The position numbers and the translations under genes are program-made. A model generated the notes under the pieces. It saw nothing but the letters and a program-made list of their open reading frames with translations. It searched no databases and had not been told where the DNA came from. Positions 8,374-17,191 of a stretch of DNA of 64,000 nucleotides are shown one piece after another (position 1 is the first letter of the stretch; each line of letters opens with the position of its first letter). The stretch comes from Oleidesulfovibrio sp047973035. Lineage in GTDB: Bacteria; Desulfobacterota; Desulfovibrionia; Desulfovibrionales; Desulfovibrionaceae. The DNA lies in the NCBI RefSeq assembly GCF_047973035.1, contig NZ_JBKEBF010000039.1, positions 1 through 64,000 of the forward strand, given 5' to 3'.

Positions 8374-10758
8374 GTGATTTCTCAATATGCCAAGGTGGCG
8401 GCTCAAAATATTGAGAGATGCTTTTGTCTAAATTCGATGGGGAAACTTGTGAGAAAGGTGAAGGAAAATAAGAAAGCGTTAGGGGGATTGCTTGCGCCAG
8501 ATCTTGAAGAATGCGCTATGCATGTTTTTGAAGAAAGCTTGGACCCGATTGTATTCATTAATAGTGCGTCGGTAATTGTAGGGGCAAATCCGGCTTGCGA
8601 GAAGGCTTTCGGGTGGGAAGCTGCTGAGCTGCTTGGGCGTACTATTTTTGAGCTTTTGCCCGCAGAAAATCATGAAACAGCCCGAAGAGTTATTTACCGT
8701 GGGCTGAACGGGGCCAATTTTCGTTCTTTAAGGGGCGTTTGCTTTTCGAAGAGTGGAGAGCGGAAAAAATTTTTGGTTTCACTTAGTCGTATTTCGTCTC
8801 AGTTGGAAACCAAAAATGTGCTGCTGGCCATTTTTAAAGACCTGACACCACTTCATCGCTACCACGACACCATGGCTTGTACTCTTTTCAAATTCAAATC
8901 AAAGGATTGCAGTCTGGGGTGTGGAGGGCAAAAAAAAGATATTGTTAGCGACGCTCATTACTCACAAGATACTCTTGTAATTGATGGAGAATTTTTTACA
9001 AGTGTTACCCATGAACTCCGTACTCCTTTAAATGCAGTCATCGGACTTTCTGAGTTGACTTTGCAAACTGAATTGAGTTCAGAAGCAAGGGAGAATATAG
9101 AAAAGATATATTATTCTGCAAAGTATGTTGCTGCAATTGTAAGTGATATATTAGACTATACAAAACTTGAGTCGGCAAAAATCGAATTAGAGAAGCGAGC
9201 TTTCAATATTAATAACATACTTGAGAGCGTTTACGAGGTTTTCAATCATCAATTCGTAGCTAAGGGGCTTGAATTTAAATTCAAAGGGCTACAAGGGGGG
9301 GATGTGTGGATTTGGGGTGACCCTTATCGAGTCGCCCAGGTTGTGATTAACCTGATTGGAAATGCCTTGAAGTTTACCAGCGAAGGGGTTGTTGAACTTA
9401 CTGCAGTGTCCCGCGCTGAAACCGATAACTCGATAGCAATTGATATTTCAGTGCGAGATACCGGTATCGGAATGAATGATGCTCAGTTGGAGAAGTTGTT
9501 TACTGAATTTTCACAAGCTGATGCATCCATCGCGAGGCGTTTTGGTGGGAGCGGTTTAGGCCTTTATATTACTCATAATCTTGTTTCACTAATGGGTGGG
9601 AGTATCAGGGCGGAATTTCAAATCGGGAAGGGGGCTTTGTTCGTGGTTTCTTTACAATTTCCAAAAGCTATGCCGCGTGCAGATGGCACAAGACAACTGC
9701 GCTCCTCTGTGAACCAAACTCTCTCTTCTGTTGCGGCTGCTGCGAATCACCCTTGTTTTGTAGGCAAAAAGGTTTTGCTGGCTGAGGACAATATAATCAA
9801 TCAGGAGCTGGCCAAAACTGTATTAGAGCGGGCTGGCTTTTTGGTTTTTGTTGCAAACGATGGTCAGGAAGCCGTGGACTATTGCCGTAAAGAAGATTTT
9901 GATCTGATTTTGATGGATGTACAGATGCCCGTATTGAATGGCTTCAGTGCTACAAAAATTATCAGGGAAGAGATTGACAATGCTGTGCCGATTCTTGCTT
10001 TTACGGCTAGAAGCATGGAGGCAGACAGAGAAGAAGGGCGACGAGTGGGGGTATCCGGGTTTATTGTTAAACCTGTTGATACGCTAGCTATGTTTGCGCT
10101 TTTAGCTGAACAGCTAAAGTGCAAAGGTTTCTGTATTCACGGGGTACCAGAGACTGTAGAGCCTTTTCCGCAAGTGGAAAAGACTCCGGTTATTAATTTG
10201 GAGCGCCTTTATAAGCAGTTTGGTGCTAAGTTCGGTGTTGTTGAAAGCAGCTTGGAACGATTCTACTATACACATAAAGATGCTGCTTCTGAGATAGCTG
10301 CGGACTTCGAGGCCAATGATTTAGAGACTGCGAGGCGGAAAGCACACATCTTGCAAGGTGTTTCTGGGAATTTGGGGATGGCTGGTGTTCATCTGGCTGC
10401 AAAAAATCTGGAAGCCTTAATTCCCGAAGGTGATTCTTCGTCCGTACATGCTGAATTGGAAGCCCTTACTATAGCTTTGAAGCGTGTGATGGAAGAACTG
10501 GAGAGTTCTTCATTTCTTGATAGTAAAACGCAGGGTGATATTACGCCGGTAAACACGTCCCTTTTGCTTGAAAATGTCGTGAGCCAGATAAAGCACCATG
10601 AATTTCAAGCTTTCGAAACTAGCAAAGCACTTCTGACTGCTGTTGAAAATGATGGCTTGCTAGCACCGATAGTGGCAAATATTGTGGCAGCTCTTGGCAA
10701 CTTTGATTTCGATGCTGCTGCTACTATTTTGAAACAATTAGAAAAACATGAAGTTTGA
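8374..10758 (+). CDS. Hybrid sensor histidine kinase (PAS-HisKA-HATPase-REC-HPt)
   Basis: Up to 794 residues, cytoplasmic. Domains in order: PAS (about 45-165), HisKA with acceptor His in SVTHELRTPLNAVIG, HATPase with N box NLIGNALKFT, DTGIGM and GGSGLGL, REC (about 465-585) with phospho-acceptor Asp in LILMDVQMP, and a C-terminal HPt domain with His in RKAHILQGVSGNLG. It is therefore a full internal phosphorelay that can pass phosphate out through HPt, most likely to the sigma-54 response regulator 22 bp downstream. The start is uncertain: GTG 8374 gives the longest frame, ATG 8437 (residue 22) is the alternative; neither has a strong ribosome site. Confidence 0.88.
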   Translation: MISQYAKVAAQNIERCFCLNSMGKLVRKVKENKKALGGLLAPDLEECAMHVFEESLDPIVFINSASVIVGANPACEKAFGWEAAELLGRTIFELLPAENHETARRVIYRGLNGANFRSLRGVCFSKSGERKKFLVSLSRISSQLETKNVLLAIFKDLTPLHRYHDTMACTLFKFKSKDCSLGCGGQKKDIVSDAHYSQDTLVIDGEFFTSVTHELRTPLNAVIGLSELTLQTELSSEARENIEKIYYSAKYVAAIVSDILDYTKLESAKIELEKRAFNINNILESVYEVFNHQFVAKGLEFKFKGLQGGDVWIWGDPYRVAQVVINLIGNALKFTSEGVVELTAVSRAETDNSIAIDISVRDTGIGMNDAQLEKLFTEFSQADASIARRFGGSGLGLYITHNLVSLMGGSIRAEFQIGKGALFVVSLQFPKAMPRADGTRQLRSSVNQTLSSVAAAANHPCFVGKKVLLAEDNIINQELAKTVLERAGFLVFVANDGQEAVDYCRKEDFDLILMDVQMPVLNGFSATKIIREEIDNAVPILAFTARSMEADREEGRRVGVSGFIVKPVDTLAMFALLAEQLKCKGFCIHGVPETVEPFPQVEKTPVINLERLYKQFGAKFGVVESSLERFYYTHKDAASEIAADFEANDLETARRKAHILQGVSGNLGMAGVHLAAKNLEALIPEGDSSSVHAELEALTIALKRVMEELESSSFLDSKTQGDITPVNTSLLLENVVSQIKHHEFQAFETSKALLTAVENDGLLAPIVANIVAALGNFDFDAAATILKQLEKHEV
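8380..8416. promoter_or_regulatory. Inverted repeat at the start of the hybrid kinase gene
   Basis: TCTCAATAT and ATATTGAGA form a perfect 9-bp inverted repeat separated by 19 bp. It overlaps the first codons if the kinase starts at GTG 8374, or lies in the leader if it starts at ATG 8437. Could be an mRNA hairpin or a binding site shared with the divergent sigma-54 promoter. Confidence 0.3.
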
Positions 10759-10780
10759 GTCGGATATTGAGGAGTGTGTG

Positions 10781-12340
10781 ATGGGGGAAAACTTAAAGCG
10801 CAAAGAGCGCATCGTGATTGTCGATGACAGTAAGGAGAACGTGCACCTCCTGAGTGAGCTCCTCACTCAGGAGGGGTATGTTATTAGTCCTTTTACACAT
10901 CCGGACAGAGCGTTAAGTGGTATCGAGCAACATGGGGCTGACCTTATCCTGCTGGATGTGGATATGCCTTCAATGAGTGGTTTTGATATGATTAGCGTTA
11001 TTCGAAACGATCTTAACTGCCACGATATCCCGATTATTTTTATAAGCGCGCTTGCCGATATTGAAACACGGATAAAAGCGTTTAAATCCGGAGCAAGGGA
11101 TTATATTTCAAGGCCTTTTTATCGTGAAGAGGTTTTAGCAAGGGTCACAACCCAGCTTACGCTTAGCCGTCAACATAAAGCCCTGCAGCAGGAAATTGTG
11201 CTGAGAAAATCAGCTGAAGAGAGGCTTGTTAATATAAATCAGGAGCTTGAAATCCGTATTGACGAACGGACGAGAGAGCTGCGTGAAGCTTACGAGACTA
11301 TTAAGGAGCTTAAAGCGGAAGTTGATAATGACAATAGTTACTTGCGTGAGGAGATTTTTCAAAAGCATAATTTTGGTCATATCGTAGGGCAGAGTACTCC
11401 ACTGAAAGGTCTGTTGACCTTGATTAAGCAGGTTGCAAAAACTGATAGTACCGCTTTACTCCTTGGTGAAACAGGAACCGGTAAGGAACTGATTGCCCGA
11501 GCGATTCATAGCAGTAGTGGCAGAAACAGCAGACCGTTGATTAAGGTCGACTGTGCCTCTTTACCTCCCACTTTGATCGAAAGTGAGCTTTTCGGGCATG
11601 AGCGTGGAGCTTTTAGTGGAGCAGATCGGGCTCGAACTGGTCGCTTTGAGCTTGCTAATAATGGAACATTGTTTCTTGACGAAATAGGTGAGCTGCCGCT
11701 CGCCTTGCAGTCAAAGCTGCTGCGGGTCTTGCAAGATGGCGAATTTGAACGTGTAGGTGGCAATAAGACGCTGAAAACAAATATACGTTTTATTGCTGCA
11801 ACTCACAGGGATCTGCAAGCCTTTGTCCGCGATGGTAAATTTAGAGAAGACCTGTGGTTCCGGTTGAATGTTTTTCCTATCCGTGTTCCTCCGTTGCGGA
11901 GCCGGGTGGAAGATATTCCGCTGCTGGTTAAGCACCTTGTCGAGAAACATAGTTCCAGAATAGGCAAACGTATTTCGAAAGTCCCGGGTTCTGTAATCAG
12001 GAAGCTCATTCAATACAGCTGGCCTGAGAATGTGCGGGAGCTGGAAAATATAATTGAAAGGTTGATTATTTTATCTCCTGGCGATGAGTTGGACAGCTCT
12101 GCATTACAGTTGCCTTCAGACCTTATTGTACCAGAAAAAAAGCTTAAGCTGAAAGAAGTTGCACCTGAGCATAAGGCTAATGAGTCTCTTGCAGAAGTAG
12201 AAAAGAATCACATTGAGCGAGTTCTTGAAGCTGCCGAATGGAAAATTGATGGACCTGGCGGAGGGGCAGAGATTCTGGGCCTGAACCCGAGCACGCTTCG
12301 GTTTCGTATGAAGAAGCATAAGATTAAGCGCCCCATCTGA
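10781..12340 (+). CDS. Sigma-54-dependent response regulator (REC-AAA+-HTH)
   Basis: 519 residues. REC domain at about 10-125 with phospho-acceptor in LILLDVDMPSMSG, a long coiled-coil linker (about 135-200), AAA+ domain with Walker A GETGTGKE, the sigma-54 contact loop in the variant form GAFSGA rather than GAFTGA, Walker B LFLDEIG, and a C-terminal Fis-type HTH (LGLNPSTLRFRMKKHKI). Start set at ATG 10781 because GAGGAG precedes it; an upstream in-frame ATG at 10748 overlaps the kinase gene. Forms an operon with the hybrid kinase. Targets unknown; the sigma-54 promoters of the GAF kinase and RTX genes nearby are candidates. Confidence 0.88.
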   Translation: MGENLKRKERIVIVDDSKENVHLLSELLTQEGYVISPFTHPDRALSGIEQHGADLILLDVDMPSMSGFDMISVIRNDLNCHDIPIIFISALADIETRIKAFKSGARDYISRPFYREEVLARVTTQLTLSRQHKALQQEIVLRKSAEERLVNINQELEIRIDERTRELREAYETIKELKAEVDNDNSYLREEIFQKHNFGHIVGQSTPLKGLLTLIKQVAKTDSTALLLGETGTGKELIARAIHSSSGRNSRPLIKVDCASLPPTLIESELFGHERGAFSGADRARTGRFELANNGTLFLDEIGELPLALQSKLLRVLQDGEFERVGGNKTLKTNIRFIAATHRDLQAFVRDGKFREDLWFRLNVFPIRVPPLRSRVEDIPLLVKHLVEKHSSRIGKRISKVPGSVIRKLIQYSWPENVRELENIIERLIILSPGDELDSSALQLPSDLIVPEKKLKLKEVAPEHKANESLAEVEKNHIERVLEAAEWKIDGPGGGAEILGLNPSTLRFRMKKHKIKRPI

Positions 12341-12376
12341 TAATCTGGCAGACCTCTACTACGTTGAGAAAGAACA

Positions 12377-12408
12377 GGGTGTTGGCACGCGTGCTGACGC
12401 CCTTTTTT
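12377..12408 (+). terminator. Terminator of the hybrid kinase operon
   Basis: Stem GGGTGTTGGCAC/GTGCTGACGCCC, with some G-T pairs, is followed by six T on the plus strand, downstream of the response regulator stop. Confidence 0.75.
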
Positions 12409-12696
12409 ATGCGGATGAGCACACTCTCCGGGCTGCTTTCATAAGAATACCTGTTGTTACCTGAAGAGACTTTTTAGTGATTTTAAGCTGTAGAGAATTT
12501 GAGCAACAAGCTTTTACTTATCTAGAACCGTTCGGATAAATCTCATCCCGTATTGAATTTGGAGTTATTTCAGGGTGGAGATATTGTTAACAGTTTTAAA
12601 TAGGTATTTATTCTGCACGTTACTACCCCTCACCCTCCCGGATTGTCTAACTTATACCCGAAGGCACTAGTTTCAAAGCCTACCACCTTTACCACA
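12409..12696. other. Intergenic region, no gene seen
   Basis: About 290 bp between two convergent operons; no supportable reading frame or motif apart from the flanking terminators. Confidence 0.5.
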
Positions 12697-12732
12697 AAAA
12701 AGAACGGCAACAGATGAGGTGGTCTGTTGCCG
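12697..12732 (-). terminator. Terminator of the taurine/TRAP cluster
   Basis: Stem CGGCAACAGA/TCTGTTGCCG is followed on the minus strand by TTCTTTTTTG, just after the TRAP binding-protein gene. Confidence 0.8.
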
Positions 12733-12765
12733 CTTAAGGATTGTTATACGGTTTGCTTCAGTTCA

Positions 12766-13797
12766 CTATCTTTTCGCGCTCTGCTGTCCGGGATTCCAGG
12801 CAGGCTTGTTGCAGGCAGCAAGAAACTCATTAATTGCGTCCTGACCGCCTACAAAATCTGCCATCTCAGGCCAGACTTTAGATATTGCAAGTGTTCTCCA
12901 CTGATCTTCATCGCTCAGAGAGGAGATGGTGACGCCTTCATCAATAAGGAGCTGCTTTGCTTTGCCGGATTCGTTGATCTGATAATCAAGCACGGCTTTC
13001 TGAGCAACCTTGCCGCCATCAATAATGATCTGCTGGTATTCCGGTGAAAGTTTGCGGAATACCCGTTCGCTGACGCTAAGCGGCTGAAGCTGATAGGTAT
13101 AATGCACTTCTGTAATAAACTTCTGGTTTGCTTCAGCAAACTTCATGGCGTTGAATCCGATATATCCATAACACTGACCGTCAACTACTCCCTGTTGCAG
13201 GGCCGTAAACGTTTCAGACCAGGAAATCGGTACGGGGTTTGCGCCCCAGGCCTTGTAGCTAGCTAGGAGAACAGCACTTTGCGGAACACGAAACTTCATC
13301 CCTTTTATATCTGCCAGTTTGGTGATGGGGCCCTTGGAGTTCGATATGTAGCGAAAATCTGTGTAGGTCCATGTCAGAATCCGGAAACCTCCTTCCTTCA
13401 CCGCATAACCGTTAAGCAATTCATGTGCAGAGCCATTCGTCGCCTCAACAACGTCTGTCAGCCCGTCAAAGAGATAGGGAAGGGTAAGTACCCCAAGTTT
13501 TTTTACAAACGGTACATAGTTTGCGATACCTGCAATGGTAAAGTCCAATGTGCCGCGTCTGACATTGTGGATAGTCTCTGTTTCGCTGCCGAGGGCGCTG
13601 GCAAAGAAAAGTTGAACTTCCAACTCTCCGTTGGTCTGTTCTTCCACATACTTTTTAAAGCTTTTGCCGACGACTCCCATTTCAGAATTCTCGGGGTCAC
13701 CAATGGCCATTTTCATAACGGTTTTGGCATTGGCTGTACTGATGGCAGCAATAATTACTGCAATACTTAACGCCAGACATAATAGGACTTTTTTCAT
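12766..13797 (-). CDS. TRAP transporter solute-binding protein (DctP type), probable taurine
   Basis: 343 residues. Signal peptide of about 24 residues (MKKVLLCLALSIAVIIAAIS..ANA), then a DctP/TAXI-like periplasmic domain (KMAIGDPENSEMGVVGK; the conserved FTALQQGVVDGQ segment near the ligand cleft). It delivers substrate to the DctQM pair encoded just upstream. Substrate assignment to taurine is inferred from the cluster with Tpa, Xsc and Ald, as in TauKLM-type systems; the protein itself does not prove it. Start chosen at ATG 13797 preceded by AGGAGAGACAC; the longer frame is unsupported. Last gene of the cluster. Confidence 0.82.
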   Translation of the reverse strand: MKKVLLCLALSIAVIIAAISTANAKTVMKMAIGDPENSEMGVVGKSFKKYVEEQTNGELEVQLFFASALGSETETIHNVRRGTLDFTIAGIANYVPFVKKLGVLTLPYLFDGLTDVVEATNGSAHELLNGYAVKEGGFRILTWTYTDFRYISNSKGPITKLADIKGMKFRVPQSAVLLASYKAWGANPVPISWSETFTALQQGVVDGQCYGYIGFNAMKFAEANQKFITEVHYTYQLQPLSVSERVFRKLSPEYQQIIIDGGKVAQKAVLDYQINESGKAKQLLIDEGVTISSLSDEDQWRTLAISKVWPEMADFVGGQDAINEFLAACNKPAWNPGQQSAKR

Positions 13798-13853
13798 GTG
13801 TCTCTCCTTTTTTATATTAGGTATGCCTGCATGTTCAGTTGCAAAGGTTGGTG

Positions 13854-15140
13854 TTAATTCCCGATCAATTCTGGCAACCAGAGGACTAATTGCGGGAATA
13901 CTACAAGCAGGAAAACGACGCTGAGATTGACGCACACTAAGGGAATGGCTTTCATGGCAACTCTCTCCAGTGGCTCGTTAGCTATCCCTGATGCTACAAA
14001 CATGTTTTCACCCAGCGGAGGAGTAGAGAATCCGATTCCGCAACAGCAGACCAGAATGACACCGAAATGCGTAGGGTCCACGCCGAAGGCCTGCATGACA
14101 GGAAGCAATACTGGTGTGACTAGTAGGATAATTGCCAATGTTTCCATGAACATACCGATAAAAATAAGGAAGGTGACTACTAATGCCCACACTACGTAAA
14201 CATTATTTGTGTAATTAAGTATCCAGTTCGCTATTTCTATCGGGATTCTGTACTCGGTCAGAACTCTGCCAAAGGCGTACGCCGTGAAGACAATGATTAG
14301 AACACGCCCCGAGAGCCAGGTTGTGGTTTCAAGAGAACGTTTAATTGCTTTAAATTTTATTTCCTTATGGATGAAAAAGCCGACGAACAACGTGTAAAAT
14401 ATTGCCACAACGGCGGCTTCAGTCGGTGTAAATATACCGGCGTAAATGCCGCCGAGGATTATTACCGGGGCCGTAATAGCCCAGAAGCCTTCCTTAAGTG
14501 ACGCGAAAAGTTTGGAAAGTGACCAGCTATGCTCACCATTACGGTGTGCTCTGCACAGGAACATGTGCGTAAGACTTAAACCCAGCGCAATCATTACACC
14601 CGGGATAATACCGGCCATAAACATTTTGGAAATCGACTGCTGACCGGCGACACCGTAGATGACCATCGGGATTGAGGGAGGAATGATAATTCCAACTCCG
14701 CCGGCAGTCGCAGTGGCAGCTGCGGCATAACCGGGGCTGTAGCCTTTTCTGGTCATGGCGGGAATCATAAGCATACCCACCGCGGCTGTAGTTGCCGGGC
14801 CCGAGCCTGAAATTGCCCCGAAGAAAACACATGCCAGAGCGGTGGAAACGGCTAGGCCGCCTGGGGTTGGCCCGACGATGTTTTCGGCAATTTTGACAAG
14901 TCGTTTAGATATACCGGCACATTCCATCAATGCTCCGGCAAGAATGAAACAAGGTAGAGCCATCAGGGGGAAAGAAGACAGCGAAGACGAAGCCATCTGA
15001 ATAAGAACGCCAAGGTCTGTTCCTTGCAGAATGAATACCGCCATGGCCGCAATGCCAAGGGCGACCATGATGGGAGCACCGAGTAAAAGAAGTACTGCAA
15101 AAACAGCAAAAAGGACTTCAGCGATTTCTGTAGGGGACAT
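13854..15140 (-). CDS. TRAP transporter large membrane subunit (DctM type)
   Basis: 428 residues, about 12 membrane spans, DctM family. The family motifs SGSGPATTAAVG, GIIIPPSIPMVIYG and GVDPTHFGVILVCCCGIGFSTPPLG are present. It is the Na+-coupled transport channel of a TRAP system. The start lies 3 bp after the DctQ stop, and GAGG/AGGTGAG in the end of dctQ serves as ribosome site, so the two are translationally coupled. Substrate taken to be taurine from context. Confidence 0.88.
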   Translation of the reverse strand: MSPTEIAEVLFAVFAVLLLLGAPIMVALGIAAMAVFILQGTDLGVLIQMASSSLSSFPLMALPCFILAGALMECAGISKRLVKIAENIVGPTPGGLAVSTALACVFFGAISGSGPATTAAVGMLMIPAMTRKGYSPGYAAAATATAGGVGIIIPPSIPMVIYGVAGQQSISKMFMAGIIPGVMIALGLSLTHMFLCRAHRNGEHSWSLSKLFASLKEGFWAITAPVIILGGIYAGIFTPTEAAVVAIFYTLFVGFFIHKEIKFKAIKRSLETTTWLSGRVLIIVFTAYAFGRVLTEYRIPIEIANWILNYTNNVYVVWALVVTFLIFIGMFMETLAIILLVTPVLLPVMQAFGVDPTHFGVILVCCCGIGFSTPPLGENMFVASGIANEPLERVAMKAIPLVCVNLSVVFLLVVFPQLVLWLPELIGN

Positions 15141-15143
15141 AAC

Positions 15144-15686
15144 TTACTCACCTTCCTCTGAGAGGGCGTTTTTACTGTCTTGAATTGCCTCCTGATCAGG
15201 GTCGGCGATGTTTTGTCCAAAAGCGTAGTGAAGCACATTGACCTGAACGATGCGTATGGCCATGAGCGAAAAGCTGATAGGAAAAGCGATGTAGACCCAA
15301 CTCAGGCTCCAGTCCAAAGCCGGAGTAAAGTAAGGGAATTCTGCCAGATCAAGCACCTGCAGATAGCCCTGGTATGCCATGATAAGAGCAAAAATCAGCC
15401 AGATTGCGTCTGCAAGTAGCAGGCATGCGTTTTTAAACTTAGCAGGAAATTTTGAAAATTGGAGTGTTACTCTGTTCAAGGCTGCTTTTCGTGTTGCATA
15501 GCTTGCGCCGAAAAGAATGAACCAGAGAAATGCAAATCTTGAAACTTCTTCAGTCCACGTAAGTGGCCATTGAAAACATCTGAATATAATTTGAAGAAAC
15601 AGGATGGTAACAAAGAAAATGAGAAGTACCTTACAGAGCATTGCTTCAAAGTTGTCGAGTACATAGGTAACTATCGTCTTTAGCAT
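15144..15686 (-). CDS. TRAP transporter small membrane subunit (DctQ type)
   Basis: 180 residues with four membrane spans; the DctQ signature LTWTEEVSRFAFLWFILFGA is present. Works with the DctM and DctP products. Start at ATG 15686 with GAAAGGAGTG upstream; the longer frame runs back through a terminator-like hairpin and is rejected. It is separated from tpa by a strong hairpin with a T tract, so the transporter genes may be transcribed at a different level from the enzymes. Confidence 0.85.
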   Translation of the reverse strand: MLKTIVTYVLDNFEAMLCKVLLIFFVTILFLQIIFRCFQWPLTWTEEVSRFAFLWFILFGASYATRKAALNRVTLQFSKFPAKFKNACLLLADAIWLIFALIMAYQGYLQVLDLAEFPYFTPALDWSLSWVYIAFPISFSLMAIRIVQVNVLHYAFGQNIADPDQEAIQDSKNALSEEGE

Positions 15687-15713
15687 TAGCACTCCTTTCT
15701 TCGTGATTGTATG

Positions 15714-15755
15714 AAAAACGGGCTTTGATGCGCATGTTACGCACCAAAGCCCGTT
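15714..15755 (-). terminator. Terminator-like hairpin between tpa and the TRAP genes
   Basis: Stem AACGGGCTTTG..CAAAGCCCGTT, extended by GTGCG/TGCGC pairing, is followed on the minus strand by TTTTTCAT. It looks like an intrinsic terminator inside the cluster, immediately after the tpa stop. Confidence 0.75.
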
Positions 15756-15759
15756 CAAT

Positions 15760-17127
15760 TTAAGGGGTCGTCTGGGCCTCGATACCCGCTCGGATTGCAT
15801 CTACGATGCGATCAATTTCATTATTTGTAACGATGTATGCCGGAGACATTGTCAGTACGTTGTTCAATAACGGAACGCTTCTGTTCATACGGCCCAGAAG
15901 GATACCGTTCTGATAGGCATGACCAAGAATGCCGGCTACAAAGCCTTCGTCAACGGGTTCCTTGGTCTTTTTGTTTTTAACAAATTCAATGCCTGCAAAC
16001 AGGCCTTTACCTCTGATATCACCCACATAAGGCATGTCACTCAGTTCATGCAGGCGATCAAAGAGATACTTGCCGGCTTCCTTCACTCTGTTGAGCAGAT
16101 TTTCTTCTTCGATAATTTTGATGTTTTCCAGAGCTGCTGCACAACTACCAGCACAGCCGCCGTACGTGCTGATGTCGCGGAAGTAGCCAAACTTATCTGA
16201 AGGCTCGGTTACGAAAGCATCAAAAATTTGATTGCTGGCCACGGTACAGGATATGGGCTGGTAAGCACTGGCCATCCCTTTGGCCATTGTCACGATATCA
16301 GGCTGCACATCGAAGTGCTGATAGCCGAACCAGGTACCTGTCCGGCCAAAGCCGCATACAACCTCATCCATGATCAAAAGGACGTCGTGCTTCTTACAAA
16401 TAGCCTGAACCATGGGGAAATATTCTTTCACCGGTTCAAGAATACCGCCGCCTGCTGTAATCGGCTCTACAATAAATGCAGCGACTCTGTCTGCCCCGAA
16501 TTCAAGGATTTTGCTTTCTACCGCCTTTGCGCAGTCAATTTCACAGTTCGGGTATGTTTTGCCAAAGGGGCAACGATAGCAGAAAGCTTCGGGCACCATT
16601 TCAAAATCAGGAACTAAAGGACCGAAACCTGCCCGACGCTCTTCCTGCCCGGTAGCAGACAATGCCGCAATGGTTGTTCCATGATAGTCCCTGTGGCGGT
16701 AAAGGATTTTTGTTTTCTGTTTGCTGCCTGTGAGCTGGGCATACAGACGGGACATCTTGAAAGCTTTTTCGTTAGCTTCGGAGCCGCTGTTTGAGAAAAA
16801 GGCTCTGCGGGGCAAACCCGGCATAAGATTTACAACCTTTTCAGCAAGTTCAATCGCGGGCAGATTGCCTGCGGTCAGTGCGTAGTACGGCATTGTGCTC
16901 AGCTGCTCGTAAACAGAACGGGCGATTCTATCGCGACCGTAGCCTACGTTTACGCACCATACCCCGCCGGAAACTGCATCAAGAAATTCTTTGCCATGGA
17001 TGTTGGTTAAGGTACACCCTTCGCCTTTGACAAAAATAGGCGGCTCACCATCAAGATATGGTTTGTGCTGAACAAGGTGGTGCCAGACAAAGGACTTATC
17101 CCTTTCAATATATTGGTCAGGTTTCAT
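15760..17127 (-). CDS. tpa: Taurine:pyruvate aminotransferase
   Basis: 455 residues, class III PLP aminotransferase. Conserved features: NSGSEANEKAFKMSR (phosphate and substrate contacts), DEVVCGFGRTG and the PLP lysine in TMAKGMASAYQP. Tpa moves the amino group of taurine to pyruvate, giving sulfoacetaldehyde and alanine in the cytoplasm. The taurine assignment rests on the neighbours: xsc consumes sulfoacetaldehyde and ald recycles alanine to pyruvate. A generic omega-amino acid:pyruvate aminotransferase is the alternative from sequence alone. Start at ATG 17127 with AAAAGGAG upstream. A perfect 15-bp hairpin separates it from xsc. Confidence 0.88.
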   Translation of the reverse strand: MKPDQYIERDKSFVWHHLVQHKPYLDGEPPIFVKGEGCTLTNIHGKEFLDAVSGGVWCVNVGYGRDRIARSVYEQLSTMPYYALTAGNLPAIELAEKVVNLMPGLPRRAFFSNSGSEANEKAFKMSRLYAQLTGSKQKTKILYRHRDYHGTTIAALSATGQEERRAGFGPLVPDFEMVPEAFCYRCPFGKTYPNCEIDCAKAVESKILEFGADRVAAFIVEPITAGGGILEPVKEYFPMVQAICKKHDVLLIMDEVVCGFGRTGTWFGYQHFDVQPDIVTMAKGMASAYQPISCTVASNQIFDAFVTEPSDKFGYFRDISTYGGCAGSCAAALENIKIIEEENLLNRVKEAGKYLFDRLHELSDMPYVGDIRGKGLFAGIEFVKNKKTKEPVDEGFVAGILGHAYQNGILLGRMNRSVPLLNNVLTMSPAYIVTNNEIDRIVDAIRAGIEAQTTP

Positions 17128-17143
17128 AGCTACTCCTTTTAGT

Positions 17144-17182
17144 GTTGATGTCGGCAGGGCAGGAATTCCTGCCGACATCAAC
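17144..17182 (-). other. Perfect hairpin in the xsc-tpa gap
   Basis: GTTGATGTCGGCAGG pairs perfectly with CCTGCCGACATCAAC over a 9-nt loop. No T tract follows on the minus strand, so it is likelier an mRNA-stabilising or processing hairpin than a terminator. Confidence 0.65.
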
Positions 17183-17191
17183 TTCGGGCTG

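Noticed and set aside
12377..12402. TGGCACGCGTGCTGAC as a sigma-54 element
   Set aside because: No GC at the -12 position; the sequence is the stem of an intrinsic terminator.
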